Assembly: GCF_900637185.1 (NCBI RefSeq)
Contig: NZ_LR134352.1
Span: 1,984,001 to 2,048,000 of the forward strand
Length of the DNA: 64,000 nt
Source: Nocardia asteroides
Lineage (GTDB): Bacteria; Actinomycetota; Actinomycetes; Mycobacteriales; Mycobacteriaceae
Reading direction: 5' to 3'
The notes below the pieces were generated by a model. The model searched no databases and was not told the DNA's origin. It saw only the letters and a program-made list of their open reading frames with translations. Shown here piece by piece: positions 14,703 to 24,200 of the stretch. Both the position numbers and the translations under genes were made by a program. Every line of letters begins with the position of its first letter. The stretch's first letter is position 1.

Positions 14703-16138
14703 TGCACGCAGTCGACAACATGACCTACCTGGTCAACGGCCTCTACATCGTGGCCTTCTCCATGTTCATCTACGGTCTGATGGGCCTGACCGGCCCGAAG
14801 ACCGCGGTGCGCGGTAACCAGATCGCCGCGGTCGGTATGGCCATCGCGGTCATCGCGACGCTGATCTCGATCCGGCACACCGAGCTGCTGAACTGGATCC
14901 TGATCGCCGGCGGCCTGGTCGTCGGTGTGGCACTGGGTGTTCCGCCCGCCGTGCGCACCAAGATGACCGAGATGCCGCAGCTGGTCGCCGCGTTCAACGG
15001 TGTCGGTGGTGGCACGGTCGCGCTCATCGCGTGGGCCGAGTTCATCGACAGCTCGGGCTTCTCCGCGCTGCACGACGAGCCCAACATCCACATCATCATC
15101 GGCTCGCTGTTCGCCGCGGTGATCGGTTCGGTCTCCTTCTGGGGCTCGATCATCGCCTTCGCCAAGCTGCAGGAGATCCTGTCCGGCAAGCCGATCGGCA
15201 TCGGCAAGCTGCAGCAGCCGCTGAACCTGCTGCTGCTCGTCGGCGCGGTGGTCTGCGCCGTGGTGATCGGTCTCGGCGCCGACAACGGCGGTGTCTCGCA
15301 GCTGTGGATGATCGCGCTGCTGGTGCTCGCGGGCATCCTCGGCCTGATGGTCGTGCTGCCGATCGGCGGCGCGGACATGCCCGTCGTCATCTCGCTGCTC
15401 AACGCGCTGACCGGTCTTTCGGCCGCGGCCGCCGGTCTGGCGCTGAACAACACCGCGATGATCGTCGCGGGCATGATCGTCGGCGCGTCCGGCACCATCC
15501 TCACCAACCTCATGGCCAAGGCCATGAACCGGTCCATCCCGGCCATCGTCGCCGGTGGTTTCGGTGGCGGCGGCGGTGCGGCCGCGAGCGGTGGTGGCGA
15601 AGCCAAGTCGGCCAAGGCCACCTCGGCCGCCGACGCCGCGATCCAGATGGCCTACGCCAACCAGGTCATCGTGGTGCCCGGCTACGGTATGGCCGTCGCC
15701 CAGGCCCAGCACGCGGTCAAGGAGATGGCCTCCCTGCTCGAGGGCAAGGGTGTCGAGGTCAAGTACGCGATCCACCCGGTCGCCGGTCGTATGCCCGGTC
15801 ACATGAACGTGCTGCTGGCCGAGGCCGAGGTCTCCTACGACGCCATGAAGGAAATGGACGACATCAACGGTGAGTTCAACCGCACCGATGTGGTCCTGGT
15901 GATCGGCGCCAACGACGTCACCAACCCGGCGGCGCGCGAGGACAAGTCGAGCCCGATCTACGGCATGCCGGTCCTCAATGTCGACCAGGCCAAGAGCGTC
16001 ATCGTGCTCAAGCGCTCGATGAACTCCGGCTTCGCCGGCATCGACAACCCGCTGTTCTACGCCGACCACACCTCCATGCTGTTCGGCGACGCCAAGAAGT
16101 CCGTCGGTGCGGTCACCGAGGAACTGAAGGCGCTGTAA
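14702..16138 (+). CDS. pntB: NAD(P) transhydrogenase subunit beta
   Basis: The 478-residue beta subunit has about nine membrane helices followed by the NADP-binding domain III (about residue 290 onward). VVPGYGMAVAQAQHAVKEM, AIHPVAGRMPGHMNVLLAEA and VLVIGANDVTNPAA are the domain III hallmarks. The ATG at 14702 shares its A with the pntAb stop; a GTG at 14699 is an alternative. Together with PntAa and PntAb it forms the proton-driven pump that makes NADPH. Confidence 0.95.
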   Translation: MHAVDNMTYLVNGLYIVAFSMFIYGLMGLTGPKTAVRGNQIAAVGMAIAVIATLISIRHTELLNWILIAGGLVVGVALGVPPAVRTKMTEMPQLVAAFNGVGGGTVALIAWAEFIDSSGFSALHDEPNIHIIIGSLFAAVIGSVSFWGSIIAFAKLQEILSGKPIGIGKLQQPLNLLLLVGAVVCAVVIGLGADNGGVSQLWMIALLVLAGILGLMVVLPIGGADMPVVISLLNALTGLSAAAAGLALNNTAMIVAGMIVGASGTILTNLMAKAMNRSIPAIVAGGFGGGGGAAASGGGEAKSAKATSAADAAIQMAYANQVIVVPGYGMAVAQAQHAVKEMASLLEGKGVEVKYAIHPVAGRMPGHMNVLLAEAEVSYDAMKEMDDINGEFNRTDVVLVIGANDVTNPAAREDKSSPIYGMPVLNVDQAKSVIVLKRSMNSGFAGIDNPLFYADHTSMLFGDAKKSVGAVTEELKAL

Positions 16139-16155
16139 GTCAGGCGGTCACGCAC

Positions 16156-16192
16156 GCGGGCCCCGCTGTTCTCGAAGAACAGCGGGGCCCGC
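16156..16192 (+). terminator. rho-independent-type terminator after pntB
   Basis: A 17-bp perfect stem (16156-16172 with 16176-16192) closes a 3-base loop 18 bp after the pntB stop, followed by a short T-containing tail (TGCTTTGC). It also lies downstream of the convergent gene ending at 16310, so it may act on both strands. Confidence 0.85.
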
Positions 16193-16309
16193 TGCTTTGC
16201 GGCGGCGGCTTCGTCGCCGTCGACGTCGTCCGGCTCGTGCTCGATGTCGGCGGGCAGGGGGGCGCGGCGGTGCGGGTGGTCGGCAACGCCCCGCGCCGAG
16301 CTCATCGGC

Positions 16310-17053
16310 TCAGAATTGTGGGTTGTATTTGCGGGTGCCGGGCAGGTCCAGGTAGGGGCAGTCGGTGGAGCCGGTGCGCAGGGTTGCGGTGGTGTCGCCG
16401 GGGGCGATCCACAGGAGTTTGCCGCTGTCGAGCCACGGTCGCAGGTCGAAGTCGGGGGTGTTCATGTGCCAGTTGTCGTCCCAGGCGGCATACCGGCGCG
16501 GGGCGGCGGCCACGTCGTAATGCTCACTGCCCCATACCGGTTCGAGTGCGAGGCCGCGCGGTCGATGGACCGAGCAGTGGTAGGTGATCGGCCACCCGGT
16601 GTGTGGACCGACGCGCACCTCGCTGATCACGGCCCGCATCTCGGGATGATCGAGGGCCTCGGCATAGACATAGGGCACATCGGGCCCCACCCAGCGGTCG
16701 AACGGCGCGGGCGCGGGCGGACCGTCGAGCCGCATCGCACCGCCCATCAACAACCAGGTGTGCGGCACCGGGTCGGTGCGGCGCACCGGGTTGCGCGCGT
16801 TCCAGAACCACCCGTCGACATCGACCGTGTCGAGCGGCCAGTACACCAGCTGCGCGGTGAACGGGCAGCGCGAGACCACGATGTCGGGCAGCAGTTCCTG
16901 GTAGCGGGCGTGCAGTGCCGAGAAGCCCCGATAGGCGGCGAAGCCCTCTTCGGTGGCACCCAGCCTCTTGTACTCCGCTGCGAGTCGGTTGCCCTCCGTG
17001 AGCAGACCCGCGCGCTCGGCGAGAAACGGCTCGATTCCGACGATCTTGCGCAT
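16310..17053 (-). CDS. hypothetical protein, family not recognised
   Basis: The ATG at 17053 (MRKIVGIEPF) gives 247 residues. The protein is soluble and rich in Trp, Pro and aromatic residues, for example DGWFWNARNPVRRTDPVPHTWLL and YAAWDDNWHMNTPDFDLRPWL. It has no signal peptide or nucleotide-binding motif that I can see. It lies 153 bp downstream of the siderophore binding lipoprotein on the same strand, but a hairpin at 17141-17174 separates them, so it is probably its own transcription unit. Confidence 0.6.
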   Translation of the reverse strand: MRKIVGIEPFLAERAGLLTEGNRLAAEYKRLGATEEGFAAYRGFSALHARYQELLPDIVVSRCPFTAQLVYWPLDTVDVDGWFWNARNPVRRTDPVPHTWLLMGGAMRLDGPPAPAPFDRWVGPDVPYVYAEALDHPEMRAVISEVRVGPHTGWPITYHCSVHRPRGLALEPVWGSEHYDVAAAPRRYAAWDDNWHMNTPDFDLRPWLDSGKLLWIAPGDTTATLRTGSTDCPYLDLPGTRKYNPQF

Positions 17054-17140
17054 CGCTGACCCCCACTCCGCTGCGACTGTCGCGAAACCGACTGTGCCAC
17101 ACCTGGAAGATCCACACGACAACCGCCTCCGAAACGCGAT

Positions 17141-17174
17141 CACCCCGCCCGCCGAGGCTCCGGCGAACGGGGTG
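17141..17174 (-). terminator. terminator hairpin at end of siderophore biosynthesis operon
   Basis: CACCCCG (17141-17147) pairs with CGGGGTG (17168-17174), and the inner CGCCG (17150-17154) pairs with CGGCG (17161-17165) around a 6-base loop, with a 2x2 internal mismatch. It lies 32 bp beyond the stop of the binding lipoprotein gene and probably ends the operon that starts at dhbA. Confidence 0.6.
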
Positions 17175-17206
17175 CGGGACGGGTTCGGATCACCCGCCGA
17201 AGGACG

Positions 17207-18202
17207 TCACTTGAAGCGCTGCGCCAGCAGGTCGAGTGTTGCCATGGCTTCGCGGTAGTCCGGACGCTTGGCGGTGGCGGGGAGCTCGTAGAGCTGGCCC
17301 TTCTGGAAGGCGGGGAGCATGGCCAGGGCCGGGTCCTGCTTCAGCTGGGCGATGTCGCGGCCGCCGTCGAGCTTGATGACGAACAGCGCGGGGGCGTCGA
17401 CGACGGTGCTCAGCAGCTCGGGGCTGAAGGTGACCCAGTCACCGGCCTGGGCGCGTTCCGGGTTGCCCGCCTTGGCCTCGATCTTGTCGTCGATGGTGAT
17501 GCCGACGTCGGTGAGCAGGTTGGCCAGCGGGGTCTTCGGGGCGAGCAGAATGGGCTTGCCGTCGGCCTGCGACTGGTAGACCGCGGCCGGGCCCTGGGGT
17601 AGCTTCAGCGCGGCTTTCACCTCGGCCACCTTGTCGGTGTAGGTGGTGATCATGCCGTCGACCTTGTCGGGCCGGTTGACATAGTTGGCCACGGTCTTCA
17701 GCTGGTCCTGCCAGTTGGCCAGGTCCGACGGCACCAGGGCGGTGGGGGCGACGGCGGCCAGCTTGTCGTAGTTCTTGATGGTCTGCTGACCGGGCCAGCC
17801 GGGCCCGCCACCGATGATCAGGTCGGGCTTCTGGGCGGCGATGAACTCCAGGTTCAGGTCGTCACCGGAGGGCACGGCCACGGTGCCCTGCTCCTTGGCG
17901 TCCGCGGCCCAGGCGGCCGGGAACTCGCCCGCCTTCAGCGTCACGCCCAGGATGCGCGGATCGGCGGCGGTCACCTTGGCGTCGAGGTCGTAGAGGTATC
18001 CGGCGAGGGCGCCGTTGAGGACCACGATGCGCTGCGGGTCGGCGGGGACGGTGACCTGGCCCTTGGGGGTGTCCACCTGGCGGGTTCCGCCGTCGGCGGC
18101 TTCGGAGGCGGAGTTGCCGCAGCCCGCCGCCGTCGCGGTCACCGCGACGATCAGGAGTGCGACGGCGGCACGCATGCGTGCCGTCATTCGGTGCGCTGAC
18201 AT
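17207..18202 (-). CDS. ferric-siderophore ABC transporter binding lipoprotein (FecB-like), copy 1
   Basis: The 331-residue precursor has a signal peptide (VALLIVAVTATAAGC) with the lipobox Cys at residue 28. The mature part is a periplasmic-binding protein of the FecB/FepB type: PADPQRIVVLNGALAGYLYDL, IAAQKPDLIIGGGPGWPGQQ and the closing RPDYREAMATLDLL. It is the last gene of the DHB/NRPS operon, 36 bp after the NRPS stop, with AAGAAGGAAA as ribosome site. A closely similar paralogue lies in the transport operon at 33933-34946. It should capture the ferric siderophore outside the membrane and hand it to the FecCD permease encoded near 36-38 kb. Confidence 0.9.
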   Translation of the reverse strand: MSAHRMTARMRAAVALLIVAVTATAAGCGNSASEAADGGTRQVDTPKGQVTVPADPQRIVVLNGALAGYLYDLDAKVTAADPRILGVTLKAGEFPAAWAADAKEQGTVAVPSGDDLNLEFIAAQKPDLIIGGGPGWPGQQTIKNYDKLAAVAPTALVPSDLANWQDQLKTVANYVNRPDKVDGMITTYTDKVAEVKAALKLPQGPAAVYQSQADGKPILLAPKTPLANLLTDVGITIDDKIEAKAGNPERAQAGDWVTFSPELLSTVVDAPALFVIKLDGGRDIAQLKQDPALAMLPAFQKGQLYELPATAKRPDYREAMATLDLLAQRFK

Positions 18203-18238
18203 GGGAGTTGTTTCCTTCTTTCTATCCAGGTGGAAAGC

Positions 18239-21200
18239 TCAGGCGCGGATCGCGGGGTCCGCGTCGATGAGTGCGGCGACCTCGATCCAGCCGGTCGGCA
18301 TCGCGATCTCGTTGTGGGTGTAGGGAAGTCGCCGGACCACCAGTTGCGCGCCCGCGGCCTGCCAGCCGGTGAGCTGCGCGCGCACGCGCTCGGGTTCCAG
18401 GCCGTTGTCCGCGCAGTACAGGGCCATCGGGCCGCTGTAGCGCGGTGACTCGGACATGGTGACCATGCGCAGCAGCTCGGTCGCGGCATGGACCACCACG
18501 GCCGCCAATTCGGCTGGGTACTCGCCGATTTCGGGCACGAGTGTTTCCATGCCGGAGGGATCGGCCAGGGTCGCGGCGGCCCGCTCGGTCAGGTTCGACA
18601 GCGGATGCGAGTCGAGCAGGCCCACATAGGCCACCTGCTCGCCCTCGGCTTCCAGGATGGTGGCCATCGCGTGGGCGATATTGCCGCCGAGGGAGTAGCC
18701 GAGCAGGTGGTAGGGGCCGTGCGGCTGGATGCGGCGCACGGCGTCGAGGTAGAACCGGGCCAGGTCGTCGAGGGTGGCGGTCTGCCGGTCCGGCTCGGTG
18801 AGCTGCGGCATCTGCAGGCCGATGATCGGTCGTTCGGCGCGCAGCAGGCGGGCCAGGGGCGCGTATTTCCATGCGGTGCCGCCGATCTGGTGGACACAGA
18901 ACAGCGGGGGCGCCGAGCCCTCGGCGCGCAGTTCCAGCACCGGATCGAGGCGGCGGCCCAAACTCGCCAGGCCGTCGGTCGGCCGGTGCGCGTCGGGGTC
19001 GACCGCGCCGATCCGGGCGGCCAGCGCGCGCGGGGTGGGAGCGGAGAAGACATCGTCGAGGACGACCGGTAGCTCCGCCCGGGTGAGGCGGCCGACCAGG
19101 CGCACCGCGAGCAGTGAGTGTCCGCCCTGGGCGAAGAAGTCGTCGTCGGTGCCGATGGTGTCGATCGACAGTACCGCCGCCATGGCCTGGCGGATTAGGT
19201 CGAGCAGACCGGAAGCCCGGACCGGATCCTCGATCGAGCCCGCAGGTTCCAGGGCGGAGCCGGGAATCGACACGGACGGAGCCGTTTCCGGTGCGGGCAG
19301 CTCCTGGCGGGCGATCTTCTCGGTCGCGGTGCGCGGAATGTGATCCAGCACCAGGAACGCCGACGGAATCATGTACGCGGGCAGTGCCTTCCGGAGCTGT
19401 TCGCGCACCGAGTCGGTGTCGAGCGCGATGCCGGAGCGGGCGATGAGGTAGGCGACCAGGCGCTGGTCACCCGGGGTGTCCTCGCGCAGCAACACCACCG
19501 CCTGGGCCACGCCGGCACAGGTGCGCAGTGCCGATTCGATATCGCCCAGTTCGATCCGCTGGCCGCGCAATTTCACCTGGCTGTCGGTGCGGCCGACGTA
19601 GTCGAGCTCGCCCCGGGGGTTCCGCTTCACCAGATCGCCGGTGCGGTACATGCGTGCGCCCGTGCCCTCCGGGTCGGCGACGAAGGCGGCTGAGCTCTGG
19701 CCGGGACGGGCCAGATAGCCGCGCGCCAGCCGGACGCCGGTCATGTACAGCTCGCCGATGGTGCCGTCGGGCACCGGGCGCAGCTGGTCGTCGAGGATGC
19801 GGACCGGATCGGCGGGGGCGCCGACCGGCACCGACGTGGTGTCGGCGTCGACGGTCTCGTGGAAGGTGAAGCCGATCGCGGCCTCGGTGGGGCCGTAGAA
19901 GTTGTAGACCGCCGTCCCGGTGAGCGCGCGCACGCGGTGCGCGGTGGCGGGCGGCAGGACCTCGCCGCCGGTGAGGACGCAGCGCAGATCCGCGCAGCCG
20001 GACAGGTCGGCCTCCTCGGCGAGCACGGTGAGCATGGAGGTGGTCATCCACATCGCCGTCACCCGCTCGGCGCTCATGAGTTGTGCCTGGTAGTAGGGGT
20101 CGCGGTGGCCGCCGGGCCGGGTCAGCACGATCCGCGCGCCGACCTGCAAGGGCAGGAACATCTCCATGAGCGAGGCGTCGAAGATCGGCGGGGTGCGGTA
20201 GAGCATGGTGTCGCCGGGACCGAACCGGACCTCGCGGTGCAGCCAGGTGAAGGTGGCGACGATCGCGGCGTGCGACAGGCTCACGCCCTTGGGCACGCCG
20301 GTCGAGCCCGAGGTGAACAGCAGGCAGGCGGTATTGGCCGGGCGCAGCGGAGCCAGGCGGTCGGCGTCGGTGAGCACCGTGTCGGCGAAGCCGCTGGTGT
20401 CGGCCTCGTCTAGCGAGCGCAGGACCAGCGCCGGGGCCGCCGTGTCGAGGATCTGGGCCACGCGCTGCGCGGGCTGTTCCGGGTCGATCGGCAGGTAGGC
20501 GCCGCCGGCCCGGCAGATGGCGTGTGCCGCGACGACCGAGTCGATGGTCCTCGGCATGGCCACGGCCACCACGGTTTCGGGGCCGACACCGTGCGAGATG
20601 AGCCAGCGGGCAAGGCGATTCGCGCGGGAGTCGAATTCCCCGAAGTCGATGGTGACGCGTTCTGCCGTGATGGCGGGGGAAGCCGGATCGACGGGGGCAC
20701 CCCAGTCGGCGAGGGTGTCGCCCTGCGGAAGTTGTTCACTGCCGTCGCCCGGGGATGCCGCGCCGGTGCTGGCGGGCGATTGTGCGCCGGGCCCGGTCGC
20801 GGCAGCTGATGCGGCGGCAGTGGTGGCGGACGTGAGGGGTTCCAGGAATGGTGCGGGAGAGGGGTTCTCGGTGGTGGTGAGGGCGTGCAGGATCGCGGTG
20901 ATCCGGTCGGAGATCCGGGCCAGGGTGGTGTCGTGGACGGCCGCGCGGTCGTACCAGATCACCAGGGTGAGCCGGTCGCCCGGCGGGGCGATGAGGGTCA
21001 GTGGGTAGTGCGTGTTGCCGTGGTTGTGGAATGCGCCGCGGCGCAGTGTGTGCGAGTCCGGTTGCCCGGCACCGGCATTCGGGAAGTTCTCGAAGGCCAC
21101 CAGGGTGTCGAAGAGGGTGCCGAGGCCCACGATGCGTTCGATCTCCGCGAGTCCGGCGTAGTCGAACTCCTGCATGGCGAACTGGTGTTCCTGGAGTTCG

Positions 21201-24200
21201 GCCAGCTGCTCGAGCAATGGGCGGGTGGGGTCGAAGTCGCAGCGCGCGGGCACGGTGTTGGCGAACAGGCCGACCATGCCCGCCACACCGGGCAGTTCGG
21301 CGGGGCGGCCGGAGACGGTGGCGCCGAAGACGACATCGGTGCGACCGGTGAGCGCGGCCAGCACCAGCGCCCAGGTGCCCTGTACCAGGGTGTTCGGGGT
21401 CAGACCCCGGCGGCGGCCGAGGTCGGTCAGCGCGGTGGACAGCTCTGCGGGCAGCGGCACCTCCCACTGCCGGAACTCGCGCTCGCGGAAAGTATCAGTG
21501 CGCACCAGTGTCGGCTCGGCGAACCCGGCCAGTCGCCGCGACCAGGCCGCACGGACGGCCGCGCGGTCGCGGGTGCCGAGCCAGGCCAGGTAGTCGCGGT
21601 AGGACGCGGGGGCGGGCAGGTCGTCGCCGTGGTAGGTGGCCAGCACCTCGCGCAGCACGATGGGAGTGGACCAGCCGTCGATCACCAGGTGGTGGGTGTT
21701 GAGCACCAGCCGGTGTGCGTCACCGGGCATGCGGAGAAGGGTGGCGCGCAGCATCGGTGAGCGGTCGACCGGGAAGCGGTGCCTGGTCGCGTCGGCTTCC
21801 AGCCGGTCGGCGGCGGCCTCGGCGATGCGCGACGGCAGCCCGGACAGGTCGACCTCCCGCCACGGCATCCCGACCGCGCGCGGAATCGCCTGCACCGGCT
21901 GGTCCAGGCCCTCGTGGTGGAAGGCCGCGGCCATGGTGGGGTGCCTGCCGACGACGGTGTCGAAGGCGGCCGACAGGCGGGGGCCGTCGAGCGGTCCGTG
22001 CAGGTCGACGCGGGCGCTCAGCGCGTAGACATCCTCGACGCCGTCGCGAATGGCGTGGAACAGCAGGCCTTCTTGCAGGGGCGACAGCGGAAGCAGTTCG
22101 GCCAACGGGCCGTGCACGGCCTCCAATGCGTCGACCGTCTCCTGGGTGACGGGCAGCCCGGCACAGTCCGACGGGGTTAGCCCACCGGGGAACAGGCGCG
22201 CGTGCGCGGCGAACGCCTCGAGCGCGCACGCGAAGTGCCACTGGATCCGCGCGACCTGGTGCGCGCCGAGGATCCGGCTCGCGGCGGTCCACTCGACGGC
22301 GAGCCGGGGCGCCTGTGCGGTGGATTCGTGCACGAAGACGTTGAGCGCGAGTACTTCGGTGAGTGCCTTGTGCGGCGGCTCGGTCACCGCGAACGCGTCG
22401 TGCTCCGGCAGGCTCCAGGCTCCGGCGCTTCCACCGCCGAAGCGGCCGAGGTAGTTGAGCAGCACCTCGGGGGCGCGGCGGTCGGCGAAGCGCGGCGCGG
22501 TCTCCGGATCGAGCCTGCGCAGCACGCCGTAGCCCACACCGTTGCCGGGCACCGCCCGCTTGGCTTCCTTGACCGCCCGCAACAGACGCCCGGCCGCGGC
22601 GCCACCGGCCAGCGCCTCGGCGAGCCCGTCCGGGTCGTCGATGCCGGTCGCGGGGGTCCACACGGGGAATTCGCTGGTGAACCAGCCGATGGTGCCCGCG
22701 AAATCGGTGTCGGCGCGCAGTGCTTCGCGCCCATGTCCTTCGACGGTGACGGGTCTGCCTGTTTCCAGGGTCTCGCCGTTCTCGTGCCGCCAGGCATTGA
22801 GCGCCAGCATCAGCGCCGCGAGCAGGACGTCGTCGGTCTTGGCCCGATAGGCGGCGGGCAGCGTGGTCAGCAGCGCGTCGGAGATCTCCGGGGCCGCGTA
22901 AGTCCGTGTCTGCTCGGCACTCTCGACCAGATCGACCGCGTGGTCGAGGGGCCGGCCGCCGAGAGGAGCGACAGTGCCGTCACCGAGCGCGCGCTCCCAG
23001 TGCGCCAGTTCCGCGCGATGGTCACCCGCCGTGCCCGCCTCGGCGAGCAGCGAGGCATACCGCCGCCACGAACTCCCCTTGGCGGACAGCCGCACCGGGC
23101 GGTCCTCCCGCGCCGCCACGCACGCCTCATACAGCTCGGGCACCAGGATGCGCCACGAAACACCGTCCACCACCAGGTGATTGGCCACCAGCACCAGCAG
23201 ATCGGGCAGTCCGGGACCGGTGCGCACCAGGGCCGCGCGGATCTGGACACCGGCGGCGGGGTCCAGCTCGGCCGCGAGTGCGGTGGCCAGCGATCCGATC
23301 AGGCCGTCGACCGACTCGCCGGATGCCGGTGCCGATTCGGGATGCGGCGCGTCCGTGCGCAGCGGTGTCGGGTCGCCGTCCGTGCCTCGCGATGCCGCGG
23401 CGAGTCCGGTCGGTTCCTGTGCTGCGTCCAGCGAGTCTGTTGCGCCGCTGCCGGTGCCGGCGCCGGCCGGTCGTGCGCCGGGCCGGTCGTGCGTGGCCGA
23501 TGCGGAGGGGACGGCGTGGCTCGCATCGAGCTCGGCGCGACCGATCTCGCGTACCAGGTCGGTGGCACGAACCGTGCCGATGCCCGCGACTTCGAGGCGG
23601 TTCGCATCGTCGAGGATCAGGCGCAGGGCGTCGTGGCGGTCGAGGAGGGTTTGCAGGCCGGTGGTGAGGTGGTCGAGGGTGAGGTTCTCGTGCAGAGTGA
23701 GGGCGGTCCATTGGGCGTAGCCGGCGACTGCCGTGCGGTCCGGGTTCGCGGCGAGGAGGGCGGCGACCATGGGTGGGGTGGGGACGGGGCCGGTCGCCTC
23801 GTCCGGTGCGGGGGTGCCCACCTGCTGGTCGGCCGGTTGGGCGGCGGCGGCGATGGTGGCCAGGTCACGCTGGGCCAGCAGGGTTTTCGGCTGGACCTCC
23901 CAGCCGAGGGCGCGCAGACGGCTGCTCACGCCGATGGCGGTGATGCTGTCGCCGCCGAGGCCGAAGAAGTCGTCGGTGGCGCTGACCTGAGCCACACCCA
24001 GGACGTCGGCGACCACGCCGCACAGCGCCCGTTCCTGCTCGGTGCGGGGCGCCCGCCCGGTGGAGGTGAACTGGGGTGCGGGGAGGGCGGCGCGGTCGAG
24101 CTTGCCGTTCACGGTGGTCGGCAAGGCGTCGAGGATCACCAGTGCCGAGGGCACCAGGTGGTCGGGGACCAGGGTGGTCAGGCGCTGCCGCAGTTGGTCG

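Noticed and set aside
14378..16069. Long leftward frame opposite the pnt genes, rich in His, Asp and Gly
   Set aside because: The His/Asp/Gly-rich composition is typical of antisense frames in GC-rich genes, and the sense strand encodes unmistakable PntAa/Ab/B.
16310..17053. Last gene of the siderophore operon
   Set aside because: A terminator-like hairpin at 17141-17174 and a 153-bp gap separate it from the binding lipoprotein gene.
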